Part shown: positions 43,461 through 53,872 of the stretch, piece by piece
Numbering within the stretch: position 1 is the stretch's first letter
How the letters are laid out: the number at the start of each line of letters is the position of its first letter
Assembly: GCA_033557465.1 (NCBI GenBank)
Contig: CM066033.1
Coordinates: forward strand, 16,183,080-16,247,079
Length of the DNA stretch: 64,000 nucleotides
Source: Ichthyophis bannanicus
Lineage: Eukaryota; Chordata; Amphibia; Gymnophiona; Ichthyophiidae
Direction of reading: 5' to 3'
Program-made: the position numbers and the translations under genes
Notes under the pieces: generated by a model
The model's database searches: none
Told to the model about the DNA's origin: nothing
What the model saw: only the letters and a program-made list of their open reading frames with translations

Positions 43461-44590
43461 TTAGGGTCTGGATGGGATAGCGAATAGGATCAGGGAATGA
43501 TTTATTTATATTTATTTATTTATTTATTTTTATTTCTTATATACCGCGCTATTCAGCATCAGCGCGGTTTACATGTAACAATAACTGTTCAGTGAAGACA
43601 ATCTACACTGAACTTACAGTATAACAGAAATGTACAATTTTAAACTTACAATATAACAGAAATATATAATTTTAACAGAATAGCTACTTTACACATAACA
43701 TATGTTGAGGAGAAGTTAACTATTTACATGTTGGCTTATCTGGGAATTGCAGTCGGTTCAGGTGGGGGAAAAGCTATTAGTCAGGTGGTGCAGGGTCTAG
43801 AGTACCCGGTTTCAGTTCTGTATGGTTGTTGCTTAGGTTTTGTCTGTGTGTGCTACTGGGCGTGTCAAGGTGTGAAAGGTGATCTTGTTCCACGTAGTGC
43901 TGCAGGAAAAGGTGGTGTTTAATTGTTTTCCTAAATTGGTAGAGGTCCTTAATAGCCCTGATGGCCGGAGGTAGGGCGTTCCAGCACGTGGGTGCATACA
44001 GTGAAAATGCTCTGCTCCTGGATGTTTGTGAGCATTTCGTGATCTGCCTTGGGAGTATCAGGGTGTTGATGGCTACTGATCTTCTTGCCCTGTTAGGGGG
44101 AGTAGGCTGAATGAGGTCAGTTAGTGAAGTAGAGGAGCATTTGTTAATAGCTTTATGGGTCATCGTCAATGATCAGACCAGGGAGCTGGGAGAATGGAGT
44201 GTGTGGGTTGACTGTGGAGTGTGATGGACTGAGGCATGACGATAAGGTCAAGGGTATTACCTGTGCAATGGGTTGGAGTATTTAGGATCCGAGTGAAATG
44301 TAGTGCATCCATAGGGTCTAGAAAGGATGAGGCCTTTTACTGAGCAAATGAGTGGATGAGTGGAAGTTTGGGTGTTACAGGCTGATTCTAGGATTGTAGA
44401 GAGGTCTTGAGCCTATGATTGTGGTGCTTGGTATACTAGGCACAGCGAGATTGCATTGTTAGAGATTCTGAGGGTATCCATACCAGTGGAAGAGGCAGTT
44501 TCAATGGTGATTAAGTTTAGATCTTTTTTAGAGATTATACAAACATCCCCACATCTGTTAAAGGTACGTTTGCAGGTATGTATGGAATGG

Positions 44591-45933
44591 TGTCATGGGG
44601 TAGATCAGTCGGAGCCTATGGAGATAGGTAAAGCTGAGCAAAACAGATCTGACACTGACAGCTCAGTGCAGCACATGGCCCAGAGTTGCTATAGGCAACA
44701 TACACAAACGGCATCACAAGGTGTGAGAGCACGCCCAAATAGCAAGCTAGCTCACAGCTCATTAGATAATGAGGGGCAGCTGGGAGGGGGCGGAGCCCAA
44801 GCAAACACCAAGTCACACGCAGATAAAATTCACTTACCGGAGGTTAGTGAGGGGAGACCACGGGAGAGACCACCAGGGAAATACAGAACCGTTGGTAACT
44901 GGGAGAGAACGGCTGGTAACTGGAGGACGGGAGGAACTTGGAAACCCGGTAGAACCAGAGCAGCTGAAGAAGCCCCGAGGAATTGCTTCAGAGAGCAGGG
45001 CACAGCTAAGCAAAAGCCCAGTGAACTTTGCCAGGAAGGGGGCAGAGGAGACATTCCTGGACCCAGGCTTAGGAAAGCCAACCTACCCAGTAACAGGTAT
45101 GAGGAGGGAGAGAGCTTCTACCCTGAAAGGGGTTTCAAGTCCAAGGGAAAGCAGAGAGAAAAACAGTAAAACGCTTTCGTCTTGGCAAGGCTCTGCTGTA
45201 CCGAGAAACTCTGAGCAGAGAGAGTGTATAGGTAGGCTTATTGCTTCTAATAGAAGAGACATAGAAAGTGAAGAATTTCCCTGCACTTGCCAAGAGTTAT
45301 GTGGCTCTCAAAATAGAAACTCCAGAGAATGCGGTAACTTCCCATTCTACTCTAGCTGTGAGGAGGAGGGGAACACTCTCAGCCGTACAGAGAGACTGTT
45401 TAAGAATAACGTGAGTTACAATCCAAAAGGACTTTATTCAGAAGAGGAGTGTGAAGAAATGCAATGTGATTTATATGAGGAGCCTGCTTCTGAGAATTGT
45501 ATGGATTGTACGTTTACTTTGTCTGATGAAATCACTTCTTTATGCTGAAGATGTTTCTGGAAGTTTTGCTAAGGAAAGGAAGTGAAGAAACTTACCTTGA
45601 GTGAAAAGGACTGTTTGAAATACCTTTTTCTGTTCCACTGTTATGCTGAAGATAAGCAGTATTTTTGTTCCAGTTGTTCCTTTTATTTTGTACCAGCCAT
45701 ATGGTCATTTTGTTCTTATATCCATTGCTTTGAAAATCCGCCCGGGAAGGGGAAATAAAAAGTCCTGTCTTAAGCATTGCTACTCGACTACAACTTAATT
45801 CTTTCGTTAGCTTGTGGGACTACAACTCCCAGAGGGCATTGCAATGCCTTTTGTACCACTCCCCCTGCTACTTAAGAGAACGCCCCGATGAAATACCCAC
45901 GCTTTTAGCCTCTGGGGACCTTCACGGGTGACA
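44591..45933 (+). mobile_element. Solo LTR (copy B, 1343 bp) with 4-bp target duplication
   Basis: It starts TGTCATGGGG and ends GGGTGACA. ATGG flanks it on both sides (44587-44590 and 45934-45937), a 4-bp duplication like those of gammaretrovirus-type integrases. The GGGGAAATAAAA motif (about 45747-45758) is in the same place as in copy A and is a likely polyadenylation signal in R. On both sides lie the two parts of the minus-strand L2 endonuclease, so the insertion site is confirmed. No internal viral sequence remains. Confidence 0.85.
44616..45548 (+). CDS. U3-resident reading frame of the LTR (unknown protein)
   Basis: From the ATG at about 44619 a frame runs to 45169 (N-terminal part with ARPNSKLAHSSL, GGGGAQAN). 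A second frame runs open from 44769 to 45548 (259 residues) and holds the conserved C-terminal half. One frameshift would join them. The second frame contains PCTCQELCGSQNRNS, matching PCMYQELCERANRDS of copy A, and ends CMDCTFTLSDEITSLC, matching copy A's MDCTYTISDSIQSLC. It is charged in the middle and Cys-rich at the end. LTR-encoded proteins are known in MMTV (superantigen), and foamy viruses have accessory ORFs overlapping the LTR, but no similarity to them is claimed. Confidence 0.5.
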
Positions 45934-46143
45934 ATGGGTAGGGGAACATAGTTGATTCATGAGTACTGAGTCTGTGCCCTGGAACAATGTTTTATTGAGG
46001 CAAAGGATATCTATCTAAGTTGTAATCAGATATTAGGTCGGTAAGTAGGGGATCTTATTCTTGGCTGAATGGGCATTGATTAAGGCACAATTGAGGGAGG
46101 GGGAGGTTAGGTTTCATTGTAGGAGTGTGTGTTACAGTAGAGA

Positions 46144-46400
46144 TTTTATTTATTTATACATCTTTTCTATACCGCCACTTCCAGAGATCAGTGGCGGTTT
46201 ACAGGTAACATAAACTTTAATAATAGAGTACTATTAATTTACATAGAACAGATTTAGAACAAAACATTCAACTATTAAATGTAACTCAAAAATACAATGA
46301 GATAACAGGAGAGGTAGGAACGTTTGAACTGGGTATGAATTAGGTTGTTAATTCTGGTTAATTCTGGGAATGCAGCATGTGATATAAAGCTGAAGGGTTG
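46144..46400 (-). mobile_element. L2-like LINE 3' end (hairpin tail)
   Basis: tttatttatttatacatctt and ataccgccacttccagagat...agtggcggtttacaggtaac form the 3' hairpin in reverse. There is no coding part. A neighbouring AT-rich stretch may be its 3'UTR. Confidence 0.6.
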
Positions 46401-47620
46401 TTTGAGCACCAGATGGACTAGTGCTAGTGGTGTGTACACATAGGTCCCTGACCCCGCTTTTTTAAAGAGGTCGGTGGAGCCCTCGATAGGGCTAGAGTCA
46501 ATGGGTAGGAGAAGCTAGATTTTCCTGCTGCAGGGCTTTTCTTAGCTCAGGTAAGCAGCACGATTTGGAGGTAGTGTGTTCTTCCCGCTTCTACCCCCAA
46601 TGCCTGATCGAGTTCAGCTGGATGGCTGGGGGAAGAGATCTTTGCCCCGGTGAGCAGCTGAATTTAAAAGCTAAAGCTCTGCCCTGAGGAAGAGGTAATA
46701 AAGTAAAGTTCAGAAAGACAAAACAAAAGCACAGCTGATCTACTTAACTTAATGCTGTCTTGAAAAACTTCACAACGCTCTCAGGAAACGCCGGTCAAAC
46801 AATCTGCACTGCTAAGACCCACTCTCAACAAACTTTGCTGCTAAAGCAGCTACAAAAGATTTGCTGCCAGTGGCGACACAACTTCTTAGTTGCTTTACAA
46901 CTGCATCTTGTCCCTCTCAGACAGCAGACACCCCAGTTCAAACAGCAGTTCAATACAGAATTTCACATCCATTCATCTATATGGGACACTTTGAAGATCA
47001 AAGCAGAAAATCATCTACGTCCTGGCATTATTCCATGTTGCCGCTAGTAAAGTGTGGGTGTCCGCAGAAAGAACTCAGGATGTACATGGGCCTTTCCTGA
47101 ATGCGCTTTATACAACTCCGCAGTTTGCCACGCCCCCATTCTGCCCCCTCCTTCATACATTCAGAAAGACCCTTTTTAATGTCGTGTACGTGCAGGGCCA
47201 CGTGGTTTCAGAATACAGTTCTAGACATTTTCATGAGAAAAACATCTATCCCACACATCCAAAGGGCTTATTTGTGTTCTAGAATGACCTCTTAAGTGAA
47301 TTATTTTAAATCTAATTGCTTATAAAATGAAATTTTTTTTTCTGCCTCTCCATACCTTTTGTATTCTTTACACTATTCTAATTTATCAGTGTCCCTGTTT
47401 AATGTACATTACCAAATTTAAGTTATAATGTAAACAGCTTTTACTGAAATGGTAACGCGATAAAAAAAAAAACTTGTTAAATGCATTATTTTTTCAAATT
47501 GTAAACCATTTTGAATGACATCTCACAAAAATGCTATAAACATTTTGATAAATAAAAAAAAATTAAATAAAAAATAAATAAATAAAATTAAAAATGTTAT
47601 TTTAAAAAAGTACCTGTTAA
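46400..47620. other. Unassigned, AT-rich towards the right
   Basis: Frames at 46760-47047 and 47052-47282 (plus) give no known domain. 47300-47620 is AT-rich and contains an (aaat) run near 47555-47590. Confidence 0.35.
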
Positions 47621-47624
47621 TATA

Positions 47625-47685
47625 CATGTAAACCGCACTGATTCTAAAGAGCGTGGTATAAAAAAACAATGTAATACTAGTAGCG
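47625..47685 (+). mobile_element. L2-like LINE 3' end, plus strand
   Basis: gtaaaccgcactgattctaa and agagcgtggtataaaaaaac form the hairpin-type L2 tail in sense orientation. It is short and has no body. Confidence 0.5.
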
Positions 47686-47967
47686 GAATCAGGCCTTGGT
47701 CTAGCTGCTGACATCCAGGGCTCTTCCTGCAGCATTCATATCTCACTAAGTCCTGCAGCAAACTCTTTCAGTCTTCCCTTCTCACAAGACAAATCTCCAA
47801 CTTCTATCTTTCTGCTGACCCTCAAGAGCCCAAACTAAACACAAAATTAACCACAACAGTGAGGGTCCCCCTAGGGGTCCAAGGGCACCACCACTGGCTC
47901 GGGGGCATATGAATGAAGGGCACTGATCTAGGAAGTGAAGTAAATGAAATGTTCCTGATCGTGTATC

Positions 47968-48085
47968 CAGTCTAGTCCCGGACCTCTGGGTTGTCCATCT
48001 CATCCAGCAGCTTGGAGACTGAGGAACTCCTTCTTTTGTGATGTCACTGGTATAATCATCCGGGAGCCTCCTCCTACCACCAGTT
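47968..48085 (+). repeat. DIRS copy 2, left inverted terminal repeat
   Basis: It starts cagtctagtcccggacctct. Its only difference from the reversed right repeat is cctcctcc against cctcttcc near the inner end. The two repeats are otherwise identical as read. Confidence 0.87.
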
Positions 48086-48916
48086 ACCTCAGTCTCCAAG
48101 CAGCTGGATGGATGGTGAGCCTGGAGGTCCGGGCTCACTGGAGAAACAATTGGGATTTTTCCATATTTATCCAAATTTGTAGCCTTTCTTTTAACTTCAG
48201 TTTCTGATTTGGACGTTAGTGTTACCAAAAAAAAAAAAAACCCAAAGAAGCCTGCTTTAGAAGGACTGTGCCTTTAACTTGCAAGAGGCCTTCCTTCATC
48301 TGTCCCTCCTGCTCTCGTTACCCTTGGGTTTACCTGGGTTCTCCGAGGCACGGCAGAGCGATCCTCTTTGGGCTAGAATAGAAGTGCTCCAGTTTTTTGT
48401 TTTCCCGGGAGGAGAGCTTCAAACCGGAGGGGAGCGTTGCCAGCGTCTTGTCAGAAGTCTTGCCTGCTCTGGCGCTGTCCACGCTCGTTGGCGATTGCTG
48501 CGACCTGGAGGATTTCAACGGGCCTCGAACCCCAGCCAGTCCCGTTAGGCAGCACCGGCTGTTTTCCGGCTGTTCTGCCTCAATTTTTCTTCCATTGGTC
48601 CGGCCAGCTCCCCAACGAGAAGGGGGGTCACGGCCTCGCTGGGAGTCCGACACAAGGTAAGCGGACTCGGCGGAGCGGAGCGGCAACGTTTTTTGCGCAC
48701 GAAAATCCCTGGGCGGCAAGCCTCGTGGTGACGGTACGGCTAGGCCGCGTCATTGGGCAGACCGCTGTTTTTTTGCGGCTTCAGGTGGGGGGGGGGGGAC
48801 TTGTTTTTCGGGTCCGGCTGCTGTCCGCAGCGGAGCAAACAGTTTAAGCGGCGGTTTTTATTACAGTTTCACTCGCGGCACGGGGGACCTCCGGGCTGGG
48901 GATAGCTTCAGCGGAG

Positions 48917-50398
48917 ATGCCCTCTAAGCTGCAATGTGTGGTCTGTGGGGCCAAAACAAGTGCTACCTCGGGGGTCTGCAAGGGCTGCGTGAGGAAGGCC
49001 TCGTTGGATCAGGCACAGGAGGGGACAGGAGATTCCCTGGGGGTTGCAGCAGGGGCATTGGCAGAACCCGCTTTGGCTCAGGTTCAGGAGGAGCCTGTTG
49101 CAGGGCCCTCCTCTGCTCCGGATACACCCTCCTTGCAGTCACCCTGGCCCTTGAGTCTGTCTTCCATATTCTCCCAGAAATTTGTGAGTTTACTACAGCA
49201 AGCGGTGGCAGGCAGTAGCCAACAGCCTAGGCCCGCGAGCTCAGGGGGAACAAAACAACTCGCGGCTCCACTACCGGGGGAGGAAGCCCCGGTGAAGGTT
49301 AAGAAACCTAGACTAGAGGGGGCACTCGGGGCTCCTTCATTGGCCTCCGAGGGACCTCTGTCGGATGACGAATGTCATAGTATGGAGCTGGAGGAGGAAC
49401 TTGAGGAAGGTGAGCTCTCTGAGAAAGAGGACCAACCTCGAGTGGTGCGGGTCTTCAGGAGGGAAGAGCTGTCTGCTCTCATAGTGGAATCACTGAAGGT
49501 GTTGAATATGCCGGTCCCGGGGGCAGCGACGGATGAGACCCTGGAGGATCCATTGTTGCAGGTCTTTCAGAAGGGTCAGAAGGCGTTCCCAGTCCACAGA
49601 GTGTTTCAGGAAATGATCCAGGAAGAATGGAACATTCCGGAGGCTCCTCTGAAAGGAGCCAAAGTGATGAGTCGGCTATATCCTTTGGTGGATCAGGATA
49701 AGGAGATGTTTAAACCGCCCAAGGTGGACGCGGCCATCTCCGCAGTGACTAAGAAGACCACCATTCACGTTGAGGGTGGTGCGGCCCTCAGGGATACCCA
49801 GGACAGGAAGTTAGAGGTTTTGCTGAAGCAAGTCTTTGAGGTGAATGCTCTTTCACTCCAGGCGGCCATTTGTGGGGCCTGGGTGGCTAGAGCCTGCCTG
49901 CGCTGGTCTCAGCAGGTGTCAGGGCAGGAGAGTGACCGCTCTGATGTGGCGGCTAAGTTGGAGTCGGGTGCGGCCTACTTAGCGGATATCCATTATGACC
50001 TTATGAGAGGTTTGTCGAAGAGCATGGCCTCTGCAGTGGTGGCGCGCAGGTATCTGTGGTTACGCAATTGGGCGGCGGATAGCTCCTCGAAGGCTAGGCT
50101 TAGTAAGCTGCCCTTTAAGGGCCGTCTTCTGTTTGGGGAAGATTTAGAAAAGCTGGTTAAGGACCTGGGCGAATCCAAGGGTGGCAGATTGCCCGAGGAC
50201 AAGCCTAAGCAGGGTCGGTCTTCTCAGGGGGGCCGAGGTCCACAGCGGGACTCTCGGCGCTTTTGTTTCCCAAGGTCCAACTCGGCACAGAGGGGTCGAT
50301 TTCCCGCCTGCAGTCAGGGCTTCCAGGGATTCCGAGGCGCAGGAAGGGGGTTTGGGCCCTCCTCCGCGGGTTCCCTCAACTCTAGAAAGTCCCAATGA
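48917..50398 (+). CDS. DIRS copy 2 ORF1 (gag-like), intact
   Basis: The 493-codon frame starts MPSKLQCVVCGAKTSATSGV, with CXXC...CXXC (Cys at residues 7, 10, 20 and 23). An acidic stretch follows (ELEEELEEGELSEKEDQ). Next come the conserved blocks VVRVFRREELSALIVESLK, VTKKTTIHVEGGAALRD, WVARACLRWSQ, VVARRYLWLRNWAADSS and LFGEDLEKLVKDLGESKGG, and an Arg/Gly/Ser tail ending near RKSQ. It is the best ORF1 in the window, with no stops. ORF1 is presumed to be the structural (Gag-like) protein that packages DIRS RNA. The ATG at 48917 is the first in frame and fits the Cys-rich start seen in copy 1. Confidence 0.85.
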   Translation: MPSKLQCVVCGAKTSATSGVCKGCVRKASLDQAQEGTGDSLGVAAGALAEPALAQVQEEPVAGPSSAPDTPSLQSPWPLSLSSIFSQKFVSLLQQAVAGSSQQPRPASSGGTKQLAAPLPGEEAPVKVKKPRLEGALGAPSLASEGPLSDDECHSMELEEELEEGELSEKEDQPRVVRVFRREELSALIVESLKVLNMPVPGAATDETLEDPLLQVFQKGQKAFPVHRVFQEMIQEEWNIPEAPLKGAKVMSRLYPLVDQDKEMFKPPKVDAAISAVTKKTTIHVEGGAALRDTQDRKLEVLLKQVFEVNALSLQAAICGAWVARACLRWSQQVSGQESDRSDVAAKLESGAAYLADIHYDLMRGLSKSMASAVVARRYLWLRNWAADSSSKARLSKLPFKGRLLFGEDLEKLVKDLGESKGGRLPEDKPKQGRSSQGGRGPQRDSRRFCFPRSNSAQRGRFPACSQGFQGFRGAGRGFGPSSAGSLNSRKSQ

Positions 50399-50444
50399 GA
50401 TCAGGGGGACCCAGCCGCCGCTTCTTCCCGTGGGGGGACGGCTG

Positions 50445-52295
50445 CAGGATTTCTATCCTGCCTGGGTCCAAATCACTTTCGATCAATGGGTGCTGGAAGT
50501 CATCCGAGAGGGCTAGAACTCTTAAGACCAGTGCGCGACGCATTCGTTCTGTCTCCCGGCCGGTCTCCTGCAAAATGCGAGGCTCTCCGGCAGACAGTGC
50601 GAAGATTGCTCGATCTCAGGGCAATAGTGCCGGTGCCCCCAGCCCAGTGCAGGTCCGGTCGGTACTCCATTTACTTCGTCGTTCCAAAGAAGGACGGGGG
50701 TGTCCTACCCATTCTAGATCTCAAGGGGGTGAATAAGTGTGTCCGGGTGTCGCGTTTTCGTATGGAGACTCTGCGCTCCGTGATAGTTGCGGTGCAGAGA
50801 GGAGAGTTCCTTACGTCTCTCGATCTGTCAGAGGCATACCTTCACATTCCCATACGGCCGAATCATCACCGGTTTCTCAGATTCGCGGTTCCCTTCGGTC
50901 ATTTTCAGTTTCGAGCGTTGCCCTTTGGCCTGGCAACCGCGCCGCGGACTTTCACCAAAGTGATGGTGGTGGTGGCGGCGGCCCTACGGAAAGGAGGGAT
51001 ACTCGTGCATCCCCTACTTAGACGATTGGTTGATTCGGGCAAAGTCCAGGACGGAGAGCGAGAAAGCGACGGCCAGAATGGTATCCTTCCTGGAGAGCCT
51101 CGGTTGGGTGGTCAATCGGGCGAAAAGCCGCATGGTGCCCACCCAGTGCCTGGAGTACTTAGGGGCACGTTTCGACACGGTCAACGGATCAGTATTTCTC
51201 ACGGAACAGATGGTGCGAGATCTGCGGAAGCTGGTCAAGAGCTTTTTACTGACCAGGAGGCCCTCGGCCTGGCGGTACCTGCAGCTGTTAGGCACCATGG
51301 CGGCGGCGATAGAAACGGTACCATGGGCTTGTGCTCACATGAGACCTCTACAAAGGGCGCTGCTTCGCTGCTGGTCTCATCAACAGGATCCGTTGTCTCG
51401 GAGGCTTCCCTGCGCGGAGGAGACGCGTCAAGCTCTACGGTGGTGGCTGCTTCCCAACTCACTGCGGGCCGGGAAACGGCTAGAGACTCCGGATTGGATC
51501 CCCCTGACTACGGACGCCAGCCTGCAGGGCTGGGGAGTTCATTGTCAGGGCTGGTTCTCGCAGGGGCAGTGGAATGCTCAGGAACGGGCATGATCGATCA
51601 ACCGATTGGAACTAAGGGCGGTTGCCTTAGCCCTGTGGGAGTTTCAGACGATGCTCCAGGGACGAGCAGTTCGAGTGTTTTCCGACAATGCGACGGCAGT
51701 AGCCTATGTCAACAGGCAAGGAGGCACCGGCAGCGTCACATTGGAGGCGGAAGCCGAAGCCTTGTTCGATTGGGTCGAGAGGCATCTCCTGGATCTATCG
51801 GCGGCTCACATGGCAGGAGTGGAGAACGTGGAAGCCGATTTTCTCAGCAGGGTGAAGGTGGATCCCGGAGAATGGGTGTTACACCCAGAGGTGTTTGCAA
51901 TGTTGGTCCGCCGGTGGGGGGTGCCGGTCATGGATCTCATGGCCACGTTCACCTCGGCAAAGGTAGATCGCTTCTTCAGCAGACGGAGAGAACGGATGTC
52001 CGAGGGGCTGGATGCGCTCGTTCAAAGCTGGCCGGCGGATCAGCTGCTATATGTCTTTCCGCAATGGGTGTTGATCGGCAGGGTGCTCCAGCGGATTGAA
52101 CGCTACAGAGGTCAGGTCATACTCATAGCTCCAGACTGGCCCAGGCATCCGTGGTACGGGGACCTGGTCAGGTTGTTGATCGCGAAGCCCTGGCGGCTGC
52201 CTCCTCGAGCGGATCTTCTGTCTCAGGGGCCCCTATGTATGCCCCACATGGGTCGATTCTCGCTTACGGCTTGGCTATTGAAAGGGCTCGGTTGA
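50445..52295 (+). pseudogene. DIRS copy 2 RT-RNase H-methyltransferase ORF, three lesions
   Basis: It begins FYPAWVQITFDQWVLEVIREG, then breaks at a small deletion after about 50514. The RT frame resumes (SGRYSIYFVVPKKDGGV, SLDLSEAYLHIPIRP, LPFGLATAPRTFTK) to about 51010. A 1-bp insertion in the C-run at about 51010 precedes YLDD, which then continues in another frame (WLIRAKSRTESEK onward). A TGA (51594-51596) follows GQWNAQERA. RNase H (SINRLELRAVALALWEFQT, VRVFSDNATAVAYVN) and the methyltransferase part (VMDLMATFTSAKVDRFFSRR, LLYVFPQWVLIGRVLQRI) are open to 52295. Confidence 0.85.
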
Positions 52296-53395
52296 CGGCG
52301 CGTGGATTTTCCGCGGGAGTGATCTCCACATTGTTGCGATCCAGGAGGAGATCTACCTCGCTGGCCTATGTTCGTGTCTGGAGGGTGTTCGAGGCCTGGT
52401 GTTCAGGAAAGGGTTACGAGCTGTTAAAGGCCTCTGTGCCCCAGATTCTGCAGTTCCTACAAGATGGTTTCGAGAAGGGGTTAGCGGCTGCATCGCTCAG
52501 GGTCCAGGTTGCAGCCTTGGCTTGTTATAGAGGTAAAGTAGCTGGTCAGACTCTCAGAAGCCAGGGAGATGTCAAGCGGTTTCTGAGAGGGGTGTCTCTG
52601 CTCAGGCCGCCCTGCAGGCCGGTCGTTCCGAACTGGCGTTTGCCGTTTGTCCTGAACGCGTTGGAGCACGCACCGTTCGAACCCTTAGCGAGGGCATCTC
52701 TCAAGGACCTCACTCTAAAGGTGGTGTTTCTTGTGGCGGTCTGCTCTGCGAGAAGAGTGTCGGAGCTGCAAGCCTTAGGCTGCCGCGAACCCTACCTCTC
52801 CCTCGAGTCGGAGAGGGTGGTGCTGGTGCCGGTACCAGCCTTCTTACCTAAAGTCGTTTCGGCTTTTCACATGAACCAAGCTATTTCCTTGCCGGTTTTC
52901 AGAGACGGTGCGGGCAATGCTGCAGCGCGGAAATTACACTTATTGGACGTCCGTCGGGCTCTGAAGAAATATCTTCAGCGAACGGCTGTGTTTCGCACGT
53001 CGGATAGATTGTTTGTGCTATTCGCAGGGCCGAGAAAATGGAAAGCGGCGTCGAAGGCCACCATTGCACGATGGATTAAGGCATACGTCTTGAAAGGTCA
53101 GCCGGTTCCAGAGGGGCTTAGGGCCCACTCCACCAGAGCGCAGGCAGCGTCTTGGGCAGAGATGCGATTGGTTTCGCCGGTGGACATTTGTAAGGCGGCG
53201 ACATGGTCGTCACTGAATTCCTTTGTTAAGCATTACCGACTGGATGTGCAGTCGGCGGAGGAGACCGTTTTTGGATCAGCAGTACTGTACTTCAGTCTGG
53301 TCTTTTGGGTCCCGCCCGGGATTGAATATTCCTTCACTGCTCTGGTACGAGCCCAGAGGTCTGGGATTAGACTGGATACACGATCAGGAAGATGA
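52151..53395 (+). CDS. DIRS copy 2 tyrosine recombinase, overlapping the previous ORF
   Basis: The frame overlaps the end of the RT ORF by about 145 bp in another frame, which is normal for DIRS. It has STSLAYVRVWRVFEAWC, the Arg in SARRVSELQALGC (about 52747-52785), HSTRAQAASWAEM (H-X2-R, about 53128-53165) and the Tyr in FVKHYRLDVQS (about 53221-53255). After the catalytic Tyr a ~5-bp duplication at about 53283 shifts the frame, so the listed C-terminus beyond VFGSAVL is not the native end. The catalytic domain itself is whole. Confidence 0.85.
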   Translation: MVRGPGQVVDREALAAASSSGSSVSGAPMYAPHGSILAYGLAIERARLTARGFSAGVISTLLRSRRRSTSLAYVRVWRVFEAWCSGKGYELLKASVPQILQFLQDGFEKGLAAASLRVQVAALACYRGKVAGQTLRSQGDVKRFLRGVSLLRPPCRPVVPNWRLPFVLNALEHAPFEPLARASLKDLTLKVVFLVAVCSARRVSELQALGCREPYLSLESERVVLVPVPAFLPKVVSAFHMNQAISLPVFRDGAGNAAARKLHLLDVRRALKKYLQRTAVFRTSDRLFVLFAGPRKWKAASKATIARWIKAYVLKGQPVPEGLRAHSTRAQAASWAEMRLVSPVDICKAATWSSLNSFVKHYRLDVQSAEETVFGSAVLYFSLVFWVPPGIEYSFTALVRAQRSGIRLDTRSGR

Positions 53396-53455
53396 AATTA
53401 GACTTACCTGCTAATTGTAGTTCCTGGAGTGTAGACAGTCTAGTCCCGTATCCCT
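53350..53455. repeat. DIRS copy 2 internal complementary region
   Basis: It contains gattagactggatacacgat (reverse of the outer left end) and gctaattgtagttcctggag with tgtagacagtctagtcccg (reverse of the right end). It lies just after the recombinase ORF. Confidence 0.8.
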
Positions 53456-53754
53456 CCCCAATTTTTTGCCTTTAGGGGCATGGAAGCCTGAAGTCCTTCT
53501 GGTATACAGGTAAGCGGTGTCTGTTGGTGAGGGGCTTCGGGAGGGGGGTTTTCGCTGGGGGTAGAGCATTTCAGGGACAGGGACATCCTTCCTACAGGGC
53601 AGCTGAGGGGGTGCCTCTGCATTTTAAAGTCCAGTTATGGGGGAGGGATCTCCCCTAGTTTTCAAGGTTATGGTTCACATTGTTATCTACAATTGCCTTT
53701 TGTTTGCATCTAATTCTTACTTGTTGCTCCAGTGAGTCAGCTTTGTCAATAGGG

Positions 53755-53872
53755 AACTGGTGGTAGGAAGAGGCTCCCGGATGATTATACCAGTGACATC
53801 ACAAAAGAAGGAGTTCCTCAGTCTCCAAGCTGCTGGATGAGATGGACAACCCAGAGGTCCGGGACTAGACTG
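53755..53872 (-). repeat. DIRS copy 2, right inverted terminal repeat
   Basis: This is the inverted partner of 47968-48085, ending gtccgggactagactg. The sequence 53873-53936 then repeats the right half of the internal complementary region. Confidence 0.87.

Larger units (their letters stand above)
43470..46140 (-). mobile_element. L2-like LINE, minus strand, interrupted by a solo LTR
   Basis: At the 3' side, 43515-43580 holds tttatttatttatttatttt and ataccgcgctattcagcatc...gcgcggtttacatgtaaca. 44169-43777 (minus) encodes a C-terminal block KCSQTSRSRAFSLYAPTCWN, then FRKTIKHHLFLQHYV. Upstream, 44170-44460 has an endonuclease-type stretch (reading in reverse LHFTRILNTPTHC, NTLDLIVMP). Beyond the LTR, 45940-46140 gives CALINAHSAKNKIPYL. 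The reverse transcriptase between endonuclease and C-terminus is deleted. The solo LTR at 44591-45933 lies within the endonuclease. Confidence 0.72.

Noticed and set aside
50181..51021. Alternative frames overlapping RT in DIRS copy 2 (50181-50516, 50395-50736, 50737-51021)
   Set aside because: Only the first carries real RT start residues (FYPAWVQ). The others are out-of-frame shadows of the RT.
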